Shown: positions 16,570-27,390 of the stretch, in pieces
How the letters are laid out: every line of letters starts with the position of its first letter
How positions within the stretch are numbered: the stretch's first letter is position 1
DNA from: Marinobacter koreensis
GTDB taxonomy: Bacteria > Pseudomonadota > Gammaproteobacteria > Pseudomonadales > Oleiphilaceae
DNA: 64,000 bases
Direction: 5' to 3'
Assembly (NCBI RefSeq): GCF_023156285.1
Contig: NZ_JAKZAJ010000002.1
Coordinates: 310,001-374,000, forward strand
The notes under the pieces: model-generated
Databases searched by the model: none
What the model saw: the letters and a program-made list of their open reading frames with translations, nothing else
Told to the model about the DNA's origin: nothing
Program-made: the position numbers and the translations under genes

Positions 16570-19369
16570 AGCCGAGCGTCTCCGGGCGCTGGAGCAGACC
16601 CGATTGCTGGATACCGCAACGGAGGATCGCTTTGATCGGCTCACCCGCATCGCGCGTCGCCTGTTCGACGTCCCCATTGCATTGATTACCCTCGTGGACC
16701 ACGACCGGCAATGGTTCAAGTCCTGCCAGGGGCTTACAACGCCGGAAACCCCTCGCGCCATTTCATTCTGCGGCCACGCCATCCTCCATTCCGAGCTTTT
16801 CGTCGTGAACGACGCAGGCGAGGATGAGCGCTTCCGCGACAATCCGCTGGTGACTTGCGAACCCCACATCCGCTTCTACGCCGGCGCACCTTTACACTCG
16901 GACGACGGCTACCGGCTGGGTACGCTCTGCGTCATTGACCGGAAACCGCGGGAGTTTGACCGGGAACAACGAATGCTGCTGCGGGATCTGGCCAAGAACG
17001 CGGAACGTGAAATCAGCCTGCGCCAGAGCGCCGAAACCTATCAACGACTGCGCCAGAGTGAGCGGCGGGCACGGGCCGCCATCGAGGGAACCCGTGTCGG
17101 TACCTGGCAATGGAACATCCAGACCGGAGAGACCGTATTCAACGAACGCTGGGCCGAAATCTGTGGTTACACCCTGTCCGAGCTGGAGCCGGTGGACATC
17201 CAGACCTGGCTCAATCTGGCGCACCCGGACGACCTGGAAGAATCCGAGGCACGACTGAACGCTCATTTTGAAGGCGCGACCGACGAGTATGACTGTCGAT
17301 GCCGAATGCGCCACAAGAATGGGCAATGGGTCTGGGTGCATGACAGAGGCCGCGTATTCGAATGGACCGCGGACGGCTCGCCGTTGATGATGTATGGCAC
17401 CCACGCGGACATCACAGAGGAGATGCAGACTCTCCAGAGGATGGAACAGCAGAATCGAGCCCTGGGCATTCTCAATGATCTGGCCATCAACTCCGACGGA
17501 TCTCTCAACGCCCGGGTCAACCGCGCCCTGACAAAAGCGAGAGAATTTCTCGAGCTACCGATTGCGATCGTCAGCGAAATCAATGGTGATGCCTACACCA
17601 TACGGTGGCTTGAAGCGCCCGATGCGCCGGACATCACACCGGGGATCACACTCCCCGTGTCCCAGACATTCTGTTCCCTCCTGCTTGAGCACGGCAACCA
17701 CCTGGCTATCGAGCACATGGGCAACTCCAGGTTCCGGCACCATGACTGCTACCGGCTGCAGGGTCTGGAAAGCTATATTGCCGCACCAATCCTGGTGGGA
17801 GGGCAGCTCTACGGCACATTGAATCTTTCATCGGCCGAACCCCATGGAAAGCCCTTTACGGAAACCGAAATCACATTCGTGACCCTGCTCGCCAAATGGC
17901 TCGCGAGTCAGATTGAGCCCCACATGACGTCACGGATCCTCAGCAAACTGGCCGAGCAGGCACCCGGCGTACTCTACCAGTACCGGCAGTGGCCGGATGG
18001 TCATTCATCGTTCCCATTCGCAAGCACCGGCATGACCGACATCTACGATGTCACGCCTGAGCAGGTTGTCTCAGACGCATCTGTCGTCTTTGATCAGATA
18101 CATCCGGACGACCTGCCCAAGGTAAGCCAGACCATCCAACACTCCGGCGAGGCACTGGAGATCTGGCAGTGCCAGTACCGGGTCCGACATGGCGAGGACT
18201 GGAAGTGGGTGGAAGGCCGGGCAAGCCCCGAGCGCCTGCCGGACGACAGCATCATGTGGCACGGCTATATCGTCGACATTGACGACAAGAAGCGGACGCA
18301 ACTGCAGCTTCAGGAGAGCGAAGAACAACTGCGCCGACTGTTCGAGCTCTCGCCTATCGGCATTGCCCTGACCGATTACCAGTCTGGCGAAGGCCTCGCC
18401 GTCAACGAGGCCTTGCTGCGCCCGACTGGCTACAACCGAGAGTCCTTCCTGGCACTGAGGCTTGAGGATCTCATCCCTGAGGATTTTGACACCCTGCAGA
18501 CAGAAGCACTTGAGGCGCTGAGAACAACAGGACGTTTTGGCCCATTCGAGCGCAACATCGCCCGGGCTGACACCTCGACATTTCCAGCGCGGGTTCAGGG
18601 CCTTCTGATTCATAATTCGTCGGGCCGCTCACTGATCTGGACCCTGGTCGAAGATATTTCGGAACGCCGGAAAGTGGAGCAGATGAAGAACGACTTCATT
18701 GCCACGATCAGCCACGAACTGCGAACACCGCTGACCTCCATCGCCGGCTCTCTCGGCCTCATTGCCGGTGGGGCGCTTGGCCACTTACCGGACAAGGTCA
18801 ATCGTATGATCGCCATTGCAGCCAGGAACAGCGATCAGCTACGGCTGCTGATCAATGATCTTCTCGACATGGACAAGTTGGTGTCCGGGCAAATGTCGAT
18901 GACATTGGCTGATCATCCGGCCGGGCCGCTGCTTGAGCGGGTGATTGAACAATTGCACACATATTCAGTGGAACGGGGAGTGGAAGTGCGCCTGCATCAG
19001 GAACCTTCCGTGCTTATATACACCGACGCCTTCCGCCTGCAGCAGGCCCTGAACAATCTGCTGTCCAATGCAATCAAGTTTTCGCCGCAAGGCGGCATCG
19101 TTGATGTGTTACAAAGTCAGCATGACGGGAAACTTCGGATCCATGTGCGGGACCAGGGTCCGGGGGTACCTGAAGACTTCCAGCCACGTCTGTTTGAGAA
19201 ATTCGCGCAGGCACACAGTCCCGATAGCCAGAGCCGGGGAGGTACAGGCCTTGGGCTGGCCATCACTCGTGAAATCATGAGTCAGCTGGGTGGGCAGGTC
19301 GGTTTCCAGGCGGAACCAGGTGAAGGCACGGTGTTCTGGCTGGAGGTACCACTGGCAGTCCCTGCCTGA
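16541..19369 (+). CDS. Multi-sensor histidine kinase (GAF-PAS-GAF-PAS-PAS-HisKA-HATPase)
   Basis: A 942-residue cytoplasmic kinase with no obvious membrane segment. In order: GAF (about 20-160; LDTATEDRFDRLTRIARRLF), PAS with PAC (about 175-300), second GAF (about 315-460), PAS (about 470-585), PAS (about 595-710), HisKA with ISHELRTPLTSIAGSLGLI near 725, and HATPase with NAIKFSPQGG, DQGPGVPE and GGTGLGLAITRE. The start is GTG, eight bases after AAGGGAG, inside the end of the preceding kinase gene. The catalytic cores of the two kinases are strikingly alike and may descend from a duplication. No receiver is fused. Confidence 0.9.
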   Translation: MQTPPLPPNEAERLRALEQTRLLDTATEDRFDRLTRIARRLFDVPIALITLVDHDRQWFKSCQGLTTPETPRAISFCGHAILHSELFVVNDAGEDERFRDNPLVTCEPHIRFYAGAPLHSDDGYRLGTLCVIDRKPREFDREQRMLLRDLAKNAEREISLRQSAETYQRLRQSERRARAAIEGTRVGTWQWNIQTGETVFNERWAEICGYTLSELEPVDIQTWLNLAHPDDLEESEARLNAHFEGATDEYDCRCRMRHKNGQWVWVHDRGRVFEWTADGSPLMMYGTHADITEEMQTLQRMEQQNRALGILNDLAINSDGSLNARVNRALTKAREFLELPIAIVSEINGDAYTIRWLEAPDAPDITPGITLPVSQTFCSLLLEHGNHLAIEHMGNSRFRHHDCYRLQGLESYIAAPILVGGQLYGTLNLSSAEPHGKPFTETEITFVTLLAKWLASQIEPHMTSRILSKLAEQAPGVLYQYRQWPDGHSSFPFASTGMTDIYDVTPEQVVSDASVVFDQIHPDDLPKVSQTIQHSGEALEIWQCQYRVRHGEDWKWVEGRASPERLPDDSIMWHGYIVDIDDKKRTQLQLQESEEQLRRLFELSPIGIALTDYQSGEGLAVNEALLRPTGYNRESFLALRLEDLIPEDFDTLQTEALEALRTTGRFGPFERNIARADTSTFPARVQGLLIHNSSGRSLIWTLVEDISERRKVEQMKNDFIATISHELRTPLTSIAGSLGLIAGGALGHLPDKVNRMIAIAARNSDQLRLLINDLLDMDKLVSGQMSMTLADHPAGPLLERVIEQLHTYSVERGVEVRLHQEPSVLIYTDAFRLQQALNNLLSNAIKFSPQGGIVDVLQSQHDGKLRIHVRDQGPGVPEDFQPRLFEKFAQAHSPDSQSRGGTGLGLAITREIMSQLGGQVGFQAEPGEGTVFWLEVPLAVPA

Positions 19370-19388
19370 CACTCGTCAGAGACAAAAA

Positions 19389-19416
19389 GAAAGGGGCGCC
19401 TCACGGCGCCCCTTTC
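19389..19416. terminator. Bidirectional rho-independent terminator
   Basis: A perfect 12-bp stem (GAAAGGGGCGCC / GGCGCCCCTTTC) with a TCAC loop lies between the converging kinase and acnA genes. A-rich sequence on the left gives a T tract on the minus transcript. It fits both directions. Confidence 0.85.
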
Positions 19417-19438
19417 ACTGCTTAGGCGGCCTCACCGT

Positions 19439-22198
19439 TCAGGCGGATTTCAGCATTTCACGCACCACATAATGCAGGATGCCGCCATGCTTGAAGTACA
19501 CCGCCTCGTTGGCCGTATCGATCCGTGACTTGAGCTCACAGTTTTCCGTGGAACCGTCCTTGTAGGTCACGGTCATCGTCAGGGTCTGTCCCGGCTTGAT
19601 CTCGCCGGAAAGCCCCTCGATGGAAATGGTTTCCTCTCCCGTGAGTTTCAGGCTCTTGCGGTCAGTCCCCTCGGGGAACTGCAGGGGCATCACCCCCATG
19701 CCGATCAGGTTGGAACGGTGAATCCGCTCGTAGGATTCGGCCACCACGGCTTTCACACCGAGCAGCCGGGTGCCCTTGGCCGCCCAGTCACGGCTCGAAC
19801 CGGTGCCGTACTCCTTGCCGGCAATCACCACCAGCGGTGTGCCCTGCTCCTGGTACTTCATCGCGGCGTCGTAGATCGGCAACTGCTCGCCCGTGGGTAC
19901 AAATTTTGTGTACCCGCCTTCCACGCCGTCGAGCATCTCGTTCCGGATACGGACGTTGGCGAACGTACCGCGCATCATCACCTCATGGTTACCGCGACGG
20001 GAACCGTATGAGTTGAAGTCCTTCGGCTGGACACCATGCTCCTGCAAATACTTGCCCGCAGGAGTATCCGGCTTGAAGGAACCGGCCGGGGAAATATGAT
20101 CGGTGGTCACCGAGTCCCCCAGCAGGGCCAGGATGTTGGCGTCCCGGATGTCCTCTATGGGGTCCGGCTCTTCGCCCATACCTTCGAAGAACGGAGGATG
20201 CTGGATGTAGGTGGACTTGTCCGACCATTCATACACCTTGCTCTCCGGGACCTTGATGGATTTCCAGGTCTCGTCCCCCTCAAAGACCTCGCCGTATTCC
20301 GTGCGGAACATGTCGGTTTTAACCTTCTCGACCGCCTCGGCAATCTCCTGCTGGCTCGGCCAGAGATCCTTCAGATAGACCGGGTTACCGTCACTGTCTT
20401 TGCCCAGCGGATCTTTGGTCAGGTTCAACCGGACGTTACCGGCCAGTGCATAGGCCACCACCAGCGGGGGCGACGCCAGCCAGTTGGTTTTCACCAACGG
20501 ATGCACACGGCCTTCGAAGTTCCGGTTACCGGAGAGCACTGAGGCCACGGTCAGATCACCGTCGTTGATGGCCTTCTCCACCTCATCCGGCAGGGGGCCG
20601 GAGTTACCGATACAGGTGGTGCAGCCGTAGCCAACCAGGTTGAAGCCAAGCTTGTTCAGATCATCCTGCAGTCCGGCGACCTTGAGGTAATCCGTCACAA
20701 CCTTGGACCCGGGAGCCAGCGAGGTTTTCACCCACGGCTTGGTACTGAGCCCCTTCTCTACCGCCTTCCTGGCGATCAGGCCGGCGGCCATCATCACACT
20801 GGGGTTGGAGGTATTGGTACAGGAGGTAATCGCGGCGATCACCACCGCACCCGGATCCAGACGGAACTTCTCGCCATTCATTTCCACCTGCTGGCTGGCG
20901 TGATGCTCGTAGCTGTCCTCCACGCCAACGGCGGTCTGGCCACCCTCGGATTCGAGATTGCTCTCGCGGGTCTCGCCCGCACCTTCGGCGGTTTCCATCA
21001 ACAGCTCGAAGGAGGCCTTCATATTCTTCAGGGCCACACGGTCCTGAGGGCGCTTCGGCCCGGCAAGGCTCGCCTCGACATCACCCATGTCGAGCTCCAG
21101 CGTATCGGTATACATCGGCTCGTGACCCGGCTCACGCCAGAGGCCCTGGGCTTTGGCATAGGCTTCCACCAGTTCGATCTGATCCTCGTCGCGTCCGGTC
21201 AGGCGCATGTAGGTCAGTGTCTGGTCATCGACCGGGAAGAAACCGCAGGTGGCACCATACTCTGGCGCCATGTTGGAGATGGTCGCCCGGTCCGCCACCG
21301 GCATGTCCTTCAGGCCGTCACCATAGAACTCGACGAACTTGCCGACCACACCTTTCTTACGCAGCATCTCGGTAACAGTGAGCACCAGATCCGTGGCAGT
21401 GATGCCTTCGCGGAGCTTGCCGGTGATCTTGAACCCGACAACCTCCGGAATCAGCATCGAGACCGGCTGGCCCAGCATGGCAGCTTCCGCCTCGATACCG
21501 CCAACGCCCCAGCCCAGAATACCGAGGCCGTTGATCATCGTGGTGTGGGAATCGGTGCCCACCAGGGTATCGGGATAGGCAACGGTCTTGCCATCCACCT
21601 CTTTCTGCCACACGGTCTTGCCCAGATACTCAAGGTTCACCTGGTGGCAGATACCGGTACCCGGCGGCACAACCCGGAAATTGTCGAAGGCCTGCTGGCC
21701 CCAACGGAGGAATTCGTAGCGTTCCTGGTTGCGTTCCATCTCAATGGCCACGTTATCCTTGAAGGCCGATGGATCGCCAAACTTGTCGACCATCACCGAG
21801 TGGTCGATCACCAGATCCACGGGTGACAGCGGATTGATCAGGGAGGGATCCTTGCCCGCCTTGTTAACGGCTTCTCGCATGGCCGCGAGGTCAACGACCC
21901 CGGGCACCCCGGTAAAATCCTGCATGAGAACCCGCGCCGGGCGGTACTGGATCTCGGTGTCGGAGTGACGTTGCTTCAGCCATTCGACCATGGCATCGAT
22001 GTGGGAACGATCGACCGTGGTCCCGTCCTCGTTACGCAGGAGGTTTTCCAGCAGGACTTTCAGGGAGAATGGCAACCGGTTCAGGTCACCGAGGGATTCG
22101 GACGCTTTCGGCAGACTGAAGTAGTGGAACGTTTTACCACTGGCTTCCAGTGTGGAGAGCGTATTCAGGCTGTCTTTGCCTAGACTGTCGTTCGACAT
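19439..22198 (-). CDS. acnA: Aconitate hydratase A
   Basis: A 919-residue enzyme of the IRP/AcnA type, the usual length. It interconverts citrate and isocitrate in the TCA cycle. The [4Fe-4S] cysteines appear in [11 protein letters not shown] and [33 protein letters not shown] and [19 protein letters not shown] are family hallmarks. The ATG at 22198 is preceded by AAGGAGG. It stands alone between the mcp gene (228 bp upstream) and a strong terminator. AcnB (about 860 residues, different domain order) is excluded by the domain arrangement. Confidence 0.97.
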   Translation of the reverse strand: MSNDSLGKDSLNTLSTLEASGKTFHYFSLPKASESLGDLNRLPFSLKVLLENLLRNEDGTTVDRSHIDAMVEWLKQRHSDTEIQYRPARVLMQDFTGVPGVVDLAAMREAVNKAGKDPSLINPLSPVDLVIDHSVMVDKFGDPSAFKDNVAIEMERNQERYEFLRWGQQAFDNFRVVPPGTGICHQVNLEYLGKTVWQKEVDGKTVAYPDTLVGTDSHTTMINGLGILGWGVGGIEAEAAMLGQPVSMLIPEVVGFKITGKLREGITATDLVLTVTEMLRKKGVVGKFVEFYGDGLKDMPVADRATISNMAPEYGATCGFFPVDDQTLTYMRLTGRDEDQIELVEAYAKAQGLWREPGHEPMYTDTLELDMGDVEASLAGPKRPQDRVALKNMKASFELLMETAEGAGETRESNLESEGGQTAVGVEDSYEHHASQQVEMNGEKFRLDPGAVVIAAITSCTNTSNPSVMMAAGLIARKAVEKGLSTKPWVKTSLAPGSKVVTDYLKVAGLQDDLNKLGFNLVGYGCTTCIGNSGPLPDEVEKAINDGDLTVASVLSGNRNFEGRVHPLVKTNWLASPPLVVAYALAGNVRLNLTKDPLGKDSDGNPVYLKDLWPSQQEIAEAVEKVKTDMFRTEYGEVFEGDETWKSIKVPESKVYEWSDKSTYIQHPPFFEGMGEEPDPIEDIRDANILALLGDSVTTDHISPAGSFKPDTPAGKYLQEHGVQPKDFNSYGSRRGNHEVMMRGTFANVRIRNEMLDGVEGGYTKFVPTGEQLPIYDAAMKYQEQGTPLVVIAGKEYGTGSSRDWAAKGTRLLGVKAVVAESYERIHRSNLIGMGVMPLQFPEGTDRKSLKLTGEETISIEGLSGEIKPGQTLTMTVTYKDGSTENCELKSRIDTANEAVYFKHGGILHYVVREMLKSA

Positions 22199-22379
22199 GT
22201 GGTGCCTCCTTTTCGTCGTGATCCGAGCATTCCGGAAGGCTGTCCGGGAATCTTTTCATCAGCCCTGATGTGCCTGTTGCCCGGGAATTGAAGGCAGACT
22301 GATGGAAAGACTCCGGAAAGTGAAGTCACCTATAACTATTGCACCGATTAACCAGAGTTCAACCGTGGGCCGGTGAATA

Positions 22380-22406
22380 CCGGGCATTCGTCCGCTGAAT
22401 ACCCGG
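22380..22406 (-). terminator. Hairpin downstream of the chemotaxis receptor gene
   Basis: A 10-bp stem (CCGGGCATTC / GAATACCCGG, one G.U pair on the minus transcript) with a 7-nt loop, 20 bp after the mcp stop. There is no T tract, so it is a weak terminator or only a 3' stabilising hairpin. Confidence 0.35.
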
Positions 22407-22426
22407 CACGTCCCTTGCCCGAAGAA

Positions 22427-23947
22427 TCAGGCGGTCCGATAATCCCGGACCAGGGACTCGACATCCAGAATGGTACTCTCGAGGCGCTCGGCCATGGTTC
22501 GGGTCGCCTCCGCTTCCCCGACAATGTCCGAGTTGCGGCTGGCCACCAGCTGCACACTCTCGCTGATCTGCGACGATGCGACGGCCTGCTGTTCCGACGC
22601 CGAGGCAATCTGCTCATTCATGCCGTTGACGTCGGCAATGGCGGCCTCGATCCTGGCGATGGCCTCCACTGTCTGCCGGATGGACCGGGTGGTTTCAGAG
22701 GAACGGGTCAACCCCATATCAATGGCCGCCAGGGCCGCCTCGGCGGAGTCACTGAGCTCGTCAACGGTTGATCCGATTTCCTGGGTGAACTCCTGCGTCC
22801 GTCTGGAAAGATTTCGCACTTCGTCGGCCACAACGGCAAATCCCCGCCCGTGTTCGCCGGCCCGTGCTGCTTCAATAGCAGCGTTGAGGGCCAGAAGATT
22901 GGTCTGGTCCGAGATTTCATTGATCGACGCCACGAAACTCTGGATGGATCCGACTTTTTCCACCAGGCGTTCAACAGTGCTGGAGGCATCCCCCAGAGTG
23001 CCATGGGTGGCTTCCGTCAGCTCTACCGCATGGTCTGCCGTGGTGCGCCCCTCAGAGGCCGCCTCCGACGCTCGACCGGCGGCTTCTGCAGCCAATTGGG
23101 CGTTATGGGCCACCTCCTGGATGGTGGCGGCCATCTGATTGGTCGCCGCGGCGGCCTGATCGGTCTGCCCGTGCTGCTCCCGGATAATGCCGCTGGTTTT
23201 TTCGCTCACGGACGTCAGGTCCGCCGAACTCGTTCTCAGATGAGTGGCCAGATGCCGGACTTTCTCAATCAGCTCCCCAAACTGGGACATCATATCGTTG
23301 AAATGCAATGCAGTATGGCTTCCGCCCTCGTGATCCAGGCGGCCTGTCAGATCCTTGCTGTCACCAAACGTCCGAACCACAGAAATGATCTGCAAGGCTT
23401 CCCGACGCTCGGCGGCCATGCGGATCGCAAAGAAAATCAGGACACTCGATTCGAACACGACAAATCCGGCATGCAAAAATGCCATGCCGAACGTGGCATT
23501 GTGATTGAAAAGCATTAACGGCATACCGAGGAACTGCGCGCCAGATTGCTGCAAGGCCGTCAGGATCAAGTGGTGCGCCGCGATCACGCCGGCGGCGGTG
23601 ACAATCGGCAACCAGTCCCGGTAGGTAATCACGAGCGCCAGCGCCGCAAAAATGTGGAAGTGCATCTCGATCTGACCCAGGCGTGCCTGGATCATAACGG
23701 CCGAAAAAGCCATCAGGCAGGCGGCAAAGATCGCCGAACAGGCCCGACTGCCCTGCAAAACCATCCAGGCGCCGACGGCGATGATGCCAATCAGGACGGA
23801 GGCCCCGAGTGCAAATCCGCCCGTATCGTGACCAAGCGGCACGATAAAGCCGACGAATGGCACATGGGCAAGCAGGATATAAAGCAGGTATCGGTCACTG
23901 GCAAGACGATCCTGCAAGGCAAAGGAGAGAGTTCGAGACCCGGACAT
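22427..23947 (-). CDS. Methyl-accepting chemotaxis protein with multi-helix membrane sensor
   Basis: A 506-residue chemoreceptor. Residues 20-190 hold about six hydrophobic helices with little periplasmic loop, unlike the usual two-helix receptor with a ligand domain. Histidines within the helices ([19 protein letters not shown]) are notable. Residues 200-500 are the signalling coil, with the hairpin tip [20 protein letters not shown] and [20 protein letters not shown]. It should signal to CheA/CheW. A GAGGA lies eight bases before the ATG. No other chemotaxis gene is in the window. Confidence 0.92.
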   Translation of the reverse strand: MSGSRTLSFALQDRLASDRYLLYILLAHVPFVGFIVPLGHDTGGFALGASVLIGIIAVGAWMVLQGSRACSAIFAACLMAFSAVMIQARLGQIEMHFHIFAALALVITYRDWLPIVTAAGVIAAHHLILTALQQSGAQFLGMPLMLFNHNATFGMAFLHAGFVVFESSVLIFFAIRMAAERREALQIISVVRTFGDSKDLTGRLDHEGGSHTALHFNDMMSQFGELIEKVRHLATHLRTSSADLTSVSEKTSGIIREQHGQTDQAAAATNQMAATIQEVAHNAQLAAEAAGRASEAASEGRTTADHAVELTEATHGTLGDASSTVERLVEKVGSIQSFVASINEISDQTNLLALNAAIEAARAGEHGRGFAVVADEVRNLSRRTQEFTQEIGSTVDELSDSAEAALAAIDMGLTRSSETTRSIRQTVEAIARIEAAIADVNGMNEQIASASEQQAVASSQISESVQLVASRNSDIVGEAEATRTMAERLESTILDVESLVRDYRTA

Positions 23948-24154
23948 TCAGCAATTCCTCATGTTAACCAGCGCGGATTATCGACGTCCCTGCATCACCG
24001 GCATATAGGTGCATTTCGCAATCGTTTAACCACGTATTCATACGCGACAGGTCTGGCCCGGATCATCCTTTGTTGTAACAAAAAGTAAGGTTTTCACCGG
24101 GAGCGTTCCGGGCTGTTAACCACGTAGCTGCGCGATGCCTCCTCATCTGTCATC

Positions 24155-25651
24155 ATGAACGATCTGTTAACTTCTGAAGGACCAGGACGCGAGCCCACCG
24201 TGAAGCACGATTGCCATTACCACCCCGGAGATCCTGCCAAATGGCATTGCCAGACCTGCCAGATCCACTACTGCAGCCGCTGCATGCCGGACGCCGACAA
24301 CCGGAACCGCAAGGCCTTTTGCCCGCACTGTAATCAGGCCATGCGCTATCTTGGCGCTTCCACCGAAGTGGTGCCCTTCTGGAACCGGGTCGGCGCGTTT
24401 TTTCGCTACCCCTTCCACACCGACCCGCTGATGGTGATCGCCATCTGCACCCTGGTGCCGGTGATCGCTCCGGCGAATCTGATCGGGCTGATCATCTGGA
24501 TTGTCCTGGCAGTGGCGCTGTTCAAATACACCTATGCAGTGATCAGCCATACCGCCGAAGGCCATCTCAAGCCCCCACCGGTCTCCGTGGCCTTTACCGG
24601 CAGTGGTTTCGACATCGTGTTTCTGCAATTGCTGGTGTTTGCCCTGATGGGGGGACTGGTGAGTGCATCGGCCATGCTTGGCGGACCGATCCTGATGATG
24701 CTGGCACTGGCATTCGTTGTACTCGCCCTGCCGGCCAGCATCATGGTGCTGGCCATGGAGCACTCCGTCGGTGCTGCCGTGAACCCGTTCAACCTGGCAT
24801 CACTGATTTCCCGAATCGGAACACCCTATTTCCTGCTGTACGGTTACCTGATCCTGGTCACACTGGCCTCTGGCGCCGCCCAGGATCTGGCCCTCACCCA
24901 TTTCCCGCGCTGGTTGTCCCAGCCGCTGACCGGCTTTCTGAACAGTACCTTTACCCTGATCCTGTTCCACATGCTGGGCTATCTGCTGTTCCAGTATCAG
25001 GAGGAGCTGGGTTTTGCGGCGGACGTGCAGGAGTCTTCGGCGGCCGAACCCTCCGCAAAAGACCGAAGCCTGCGCTTCGATGCCGACCTTGATATGAACC
25101 TGAAGGACGGCAACTACGACCGGGCACAGTCGATGCTCAAGGAGGCCTTGAAGCGGGATTCACAGAACGCCCTGCGGATCGGTCAGCTGTACCATCTGGT
25201 CATGGCCCGACGGGACATCCAGGAACTGTACCGCTACCATCCGCGCATACTCGGCTGGCTGGCCGATCGGAACGATGGCGAGGCCATTGCCGAAGCCATC
25301 AGCCTATTGCAGGAAGCCGAACCGGCGTTCCGACTGGACGATCCCGAGCTGGCGGTGCGCTGTGCCCGTGCACTGTATCTACGGGGAGAATACAAGCCGG
25401 CCTTGCGCCTGCTTCAGGACTTCCACAAACGCTTCCCGGAGAGCGATCAGCTCGCACCGGCCTATCTGTTGGCCGCGCAGGCGCTCGCCAATGGGCTGGG
25501 ACAGTGGGAGAAGGCTTCTGCCTTCCTGACGTTTGTGCAGAAGCGTTGTGCGGGGCATCCGCTTCACGGGCAGGTCGACACCTACCTGGAGCAGGCCAGG
25601 CAGAAACAGCCGCTGAAAGGTCCGAAGGCCACCTTCGCGGTCTCCGAATAA
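24155..25651 (+). CDS. Zinc-finger / membrane / TPR-like protein of unknown function
   Basis: A 498-residue protein I cannot name. Residues 18-62 form a Cys/His-rich B-box-like finger (CHYHPGDPAKWHCQTC, then HYCSRCMP and FCPHC). Residues about 85-285 contain five or six hydrophobic helices. Residues 300-490 are a helical repeat region resembling TPRs, with DRAQSMLKEALKRDSQNAL and EYKPALRLLQDFHKRFPES. It converges on a rhomboid protease gene whose tail is also repeat-like. The membrane helices resemble DUF4013-type proteins loosely. The start has no strong ribosome site; an internal start at codon 16 (GTG) is possible. Confidence 0.7.
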   Translation: MNDLLTSEGPGREPTVKHDCHYHPGDPAKWHCQTCQIHYCSRCMPDADNRNRKAFCPHCNQAMRYLGASTEVVPFWNRVGAFFRYPFHTDPLMVIAICTLVPVIAPANLIGLIIWIVLAVALFKYTYAVISHTAEGHLKPPPVSVAFTGSGFDIVFLQLLVFALMGGLVSASAMLGGPILMMLALAFVVLALPASIMVLAMEHSVGAAVNPFNLASLISRIGTPYFLLYGYLILVTLASGAAQDLALTHFPRWLSQPLTGFLNSTFTLILFHMLGYLLFQYQEELGFAADVQESSAAEPSAKDRSLRFDADLDMNLKDGNYDRAQSMLKEALKRDSQNALRIGQLYHLVMARRDIQELYRYHPRILGWLADRNDGEAIAEAISLLQEAEPAFRLDDPELAVRCARALYLRGEYKPALRLLQDFHKRFPESDQLAPAYLLAAQALANGLGQWEKASAFLTFVQKRCAGHPLHGQVDTYLEQARQKQPLKGPKATFAVSE

Positions 25652-25689
25652 CGCCGTTCCCTGAGGATGGTCGGCGTCAGGCCGGGGGC

Positions 25690-27135
25690 TCAACCGCCCT
25701 GCAACTGACGGTAATGCCGTGCCTTCGGCTCCATCTGGAGCTTTTCAAACTCCTGGATGAGCAGGCGGCAGGCCTCATCGGCGAGCAGAGTGTTTCCGGT
25801 GGCGCGCAGGCGTTCGAACGCTTTCTCGGCCAGGCTCAGGTCCTGCCTTTTCAAACTGGCGAAGAGCACCCGGTTATGGTCTTCCGCGTCCAGTGGCTGG
25901 AAACTTTCCCCTTTGCTCAGGTACTCGCGCCACACCTCGGTCATCCGCTCCGTTTGCTGGCGGCTCTGGGTCTCGTTCATCAACTCGCGCGCCCGCTCCC
26001 GATAGGCAGGCAAGTCCGGGCGCAGCTTGGCGAGCTGGTACAGATGCTCCAGAAGGATCGGACGGTCCGGGTAGTGTTCCCGCAGCGCCTGGAACTGCTT
26101 CTCGGCCAGCTTGAATTCCATTCTGCCCAGGCTCGCCATGGCCTGGCCGTAGCTGGTCGCGAACCGGTTATCAATGACGTCCTCTTCCGGCTCGAAGAAG
26201 GTTTCCTGCACCTGCAGCCACGACCGGCCAAAGGCCCAGACAAGCGCTGCACCCGCAGCCAGCCCTCCCACATGGGCCATGTAAGCGACACCGGTGGCAC
26301 CGGCAAACCAGTAGTCATAGATTTCCTTACCTAGCCAGACCGGCAACATGGCCAGCGCCGGTGCACGGAAGTAGTTGAAATACACACCCAGGAAATAGAA
26401 AAAGCGGATCTTCTGCAGCCCGTATATGGCCACATACATCCCCATCAGGCCCGAAATTGACCCCGACGCTCCCACCAGTGGCGTGCCACTACCGGCAGAA
26501 ACCGCGGCAAACACCAGCCCGGACAGCGCACCACAGAGCAGATACGACAGCAGAAAGCGTCCCGGCCCCAGGGCCTTCTCCACCGTAAAACCCAGCAGAA
26601 ACAGAAAGATCAGGTTACCGATGATGTGGCCCCAGCCTCCGTGGAGAAACTGGTAGGAAATGAGGGTATACAGCTTGATGTCCGCAGGCACCAGTCCCAT
26701 CTGGCGGGCACTGAGGCGGCTGATAAAGTCCTGCTCGATCTCTTCCCGGTGCTGCTGCCAGTAGGCCTGATCGCGTGGTGCCCAGAGCACGTCCTGATTG
26801 TCTCGGAGGTACTGGTAGAAGGGCCGGTCCATCATCAGCGTGACCGCCACCCATTCCTCGGCGTTCTGCTCTTGCAGGGAACGGAAGTCCTGGAGTTCCT
26901 GAACGCGGTCCTGCTCGCCATCAAACCGGATCCTGCGCTGCAGATAGTCCTCATAGACGGGCGCTTCCAACCGTTGCAGGTCGGCATCGAGGTAGGCATC
27001 GACGGCGTTCTGAAGTTTCTGTCTGTCTTCGCCCTGGTAGAAAACGAACACCAGGAAGCAGAGCAGCATCAATGTGAGGGTTGCCCAGGGAGGGCGTTTC
27101 CAGTCAACAGCCTTTTCGGCGGGAATAATCAGCAT
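25690..27135 (-). CDS. Rhomboid family intramembrane serine protease with C-terminal repeats
   Basis: A 481-residue protein. One helix near 18-33 and a soluble loop to about 150 precede the rhomboid core. The core has HGGWGHIIGN at 165-174, the catalytic serine in GASG (Ser224) and the catalytic histidine in AHVGG (His288). All the key residues are present, so it should cleave membrane proteins within the bilayer. Residues 310-481 form a soluble TPR-like helical tail. The start at ATG 27135 is preferred to a TTG four codons upstream. Substrate unknown. The convergent neighbour has a similar-looking repeat tail. Confidence 0.9.
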   Translation of the reverse strand: MLIIPAEKAVDWKRPPWATLTLMLLCFLVFVFYQGEDRQKLQNAVDAYLDADLQRLEAPVYEDYLQRRIRFDGEQDRVQELQDFRSLQEQNAEEWVAVTLMMDRPFYQYLRDNQDVLWAPRDQAYWQQHREEIEQDFISRLSARQMGLVPADIKLYTLISYQFLHGGWGHIIGNLIFLFLLGFTVEKALGPGRFLLSYLLCGALSGLVFAAVSAGSGTPLVGASGSISGLMGMYVAIYGLQKIRFFYFLGVYFNYFRAPALAMLPVWLGKEIYDYWFAGATGVAYMAHVGGLAAGAALVWAFGRSWLQVQETFFEPEEDVIDNRFATSYGQAMASLGRMEFKLAEKQFQALREHYPDRPILLEHLYQLAKLRPDLPAYRERARELMNETQSRQQTERMTEVWREYLSKGESFQPLDAEDHNRVLFASLKRQDLSLAEKAFERLRATGNTLLADEACRLLIQEFEKLQMEPKARHYRQLQGG

Positions 27136-27317
27136 GGGTGGCCACAATTCATCACAATCGGTCCCTGATAGGCCCCTGTTTTACCACAGCGCTGACTGTT
27201 TTTCGCGTTCAAATACAGGCTATGGGGATGGCCGTCACAAGACAGTCACAGAAATGACATTCAATCGGTACCTGTCAGGGAAGGCACCAATGTCTTATCG
27301 ACCATTCGCCTATTGCC

Positions 27318-27354
27318 GTTATTCCCGCCACGACGAATAGTAAGCGGGAATAAC
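27318..27354. repeat. Perfect 11-bp inverted repeat upstream of OmpA-domain gene
   Basis: GTTATTCCCGC and GCGGGAATAAC are separated by 15 bases, ending 36 bp before the ATG at 27391. It could be an operator or a 5'-leader hairpin. There is no T tract after it. Confidence 0.6.
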
Positions 27355-27390
27355 AAGAACAACCGGATATTGAGATCAAGGATACTGCAC

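Noticed and set aside
20900-21826. Long plus-strand open frame opposite acnA
   Set aside because: Shadow of the aconitase coding strand; no motif and no ribosome site.
23978-23985. GTCGATAA on the minus strand, close to a sigma-28 -10, 31 bp before the mcp start
   Set aside because: No TAAA-type -35 at the required 15-base spacing.
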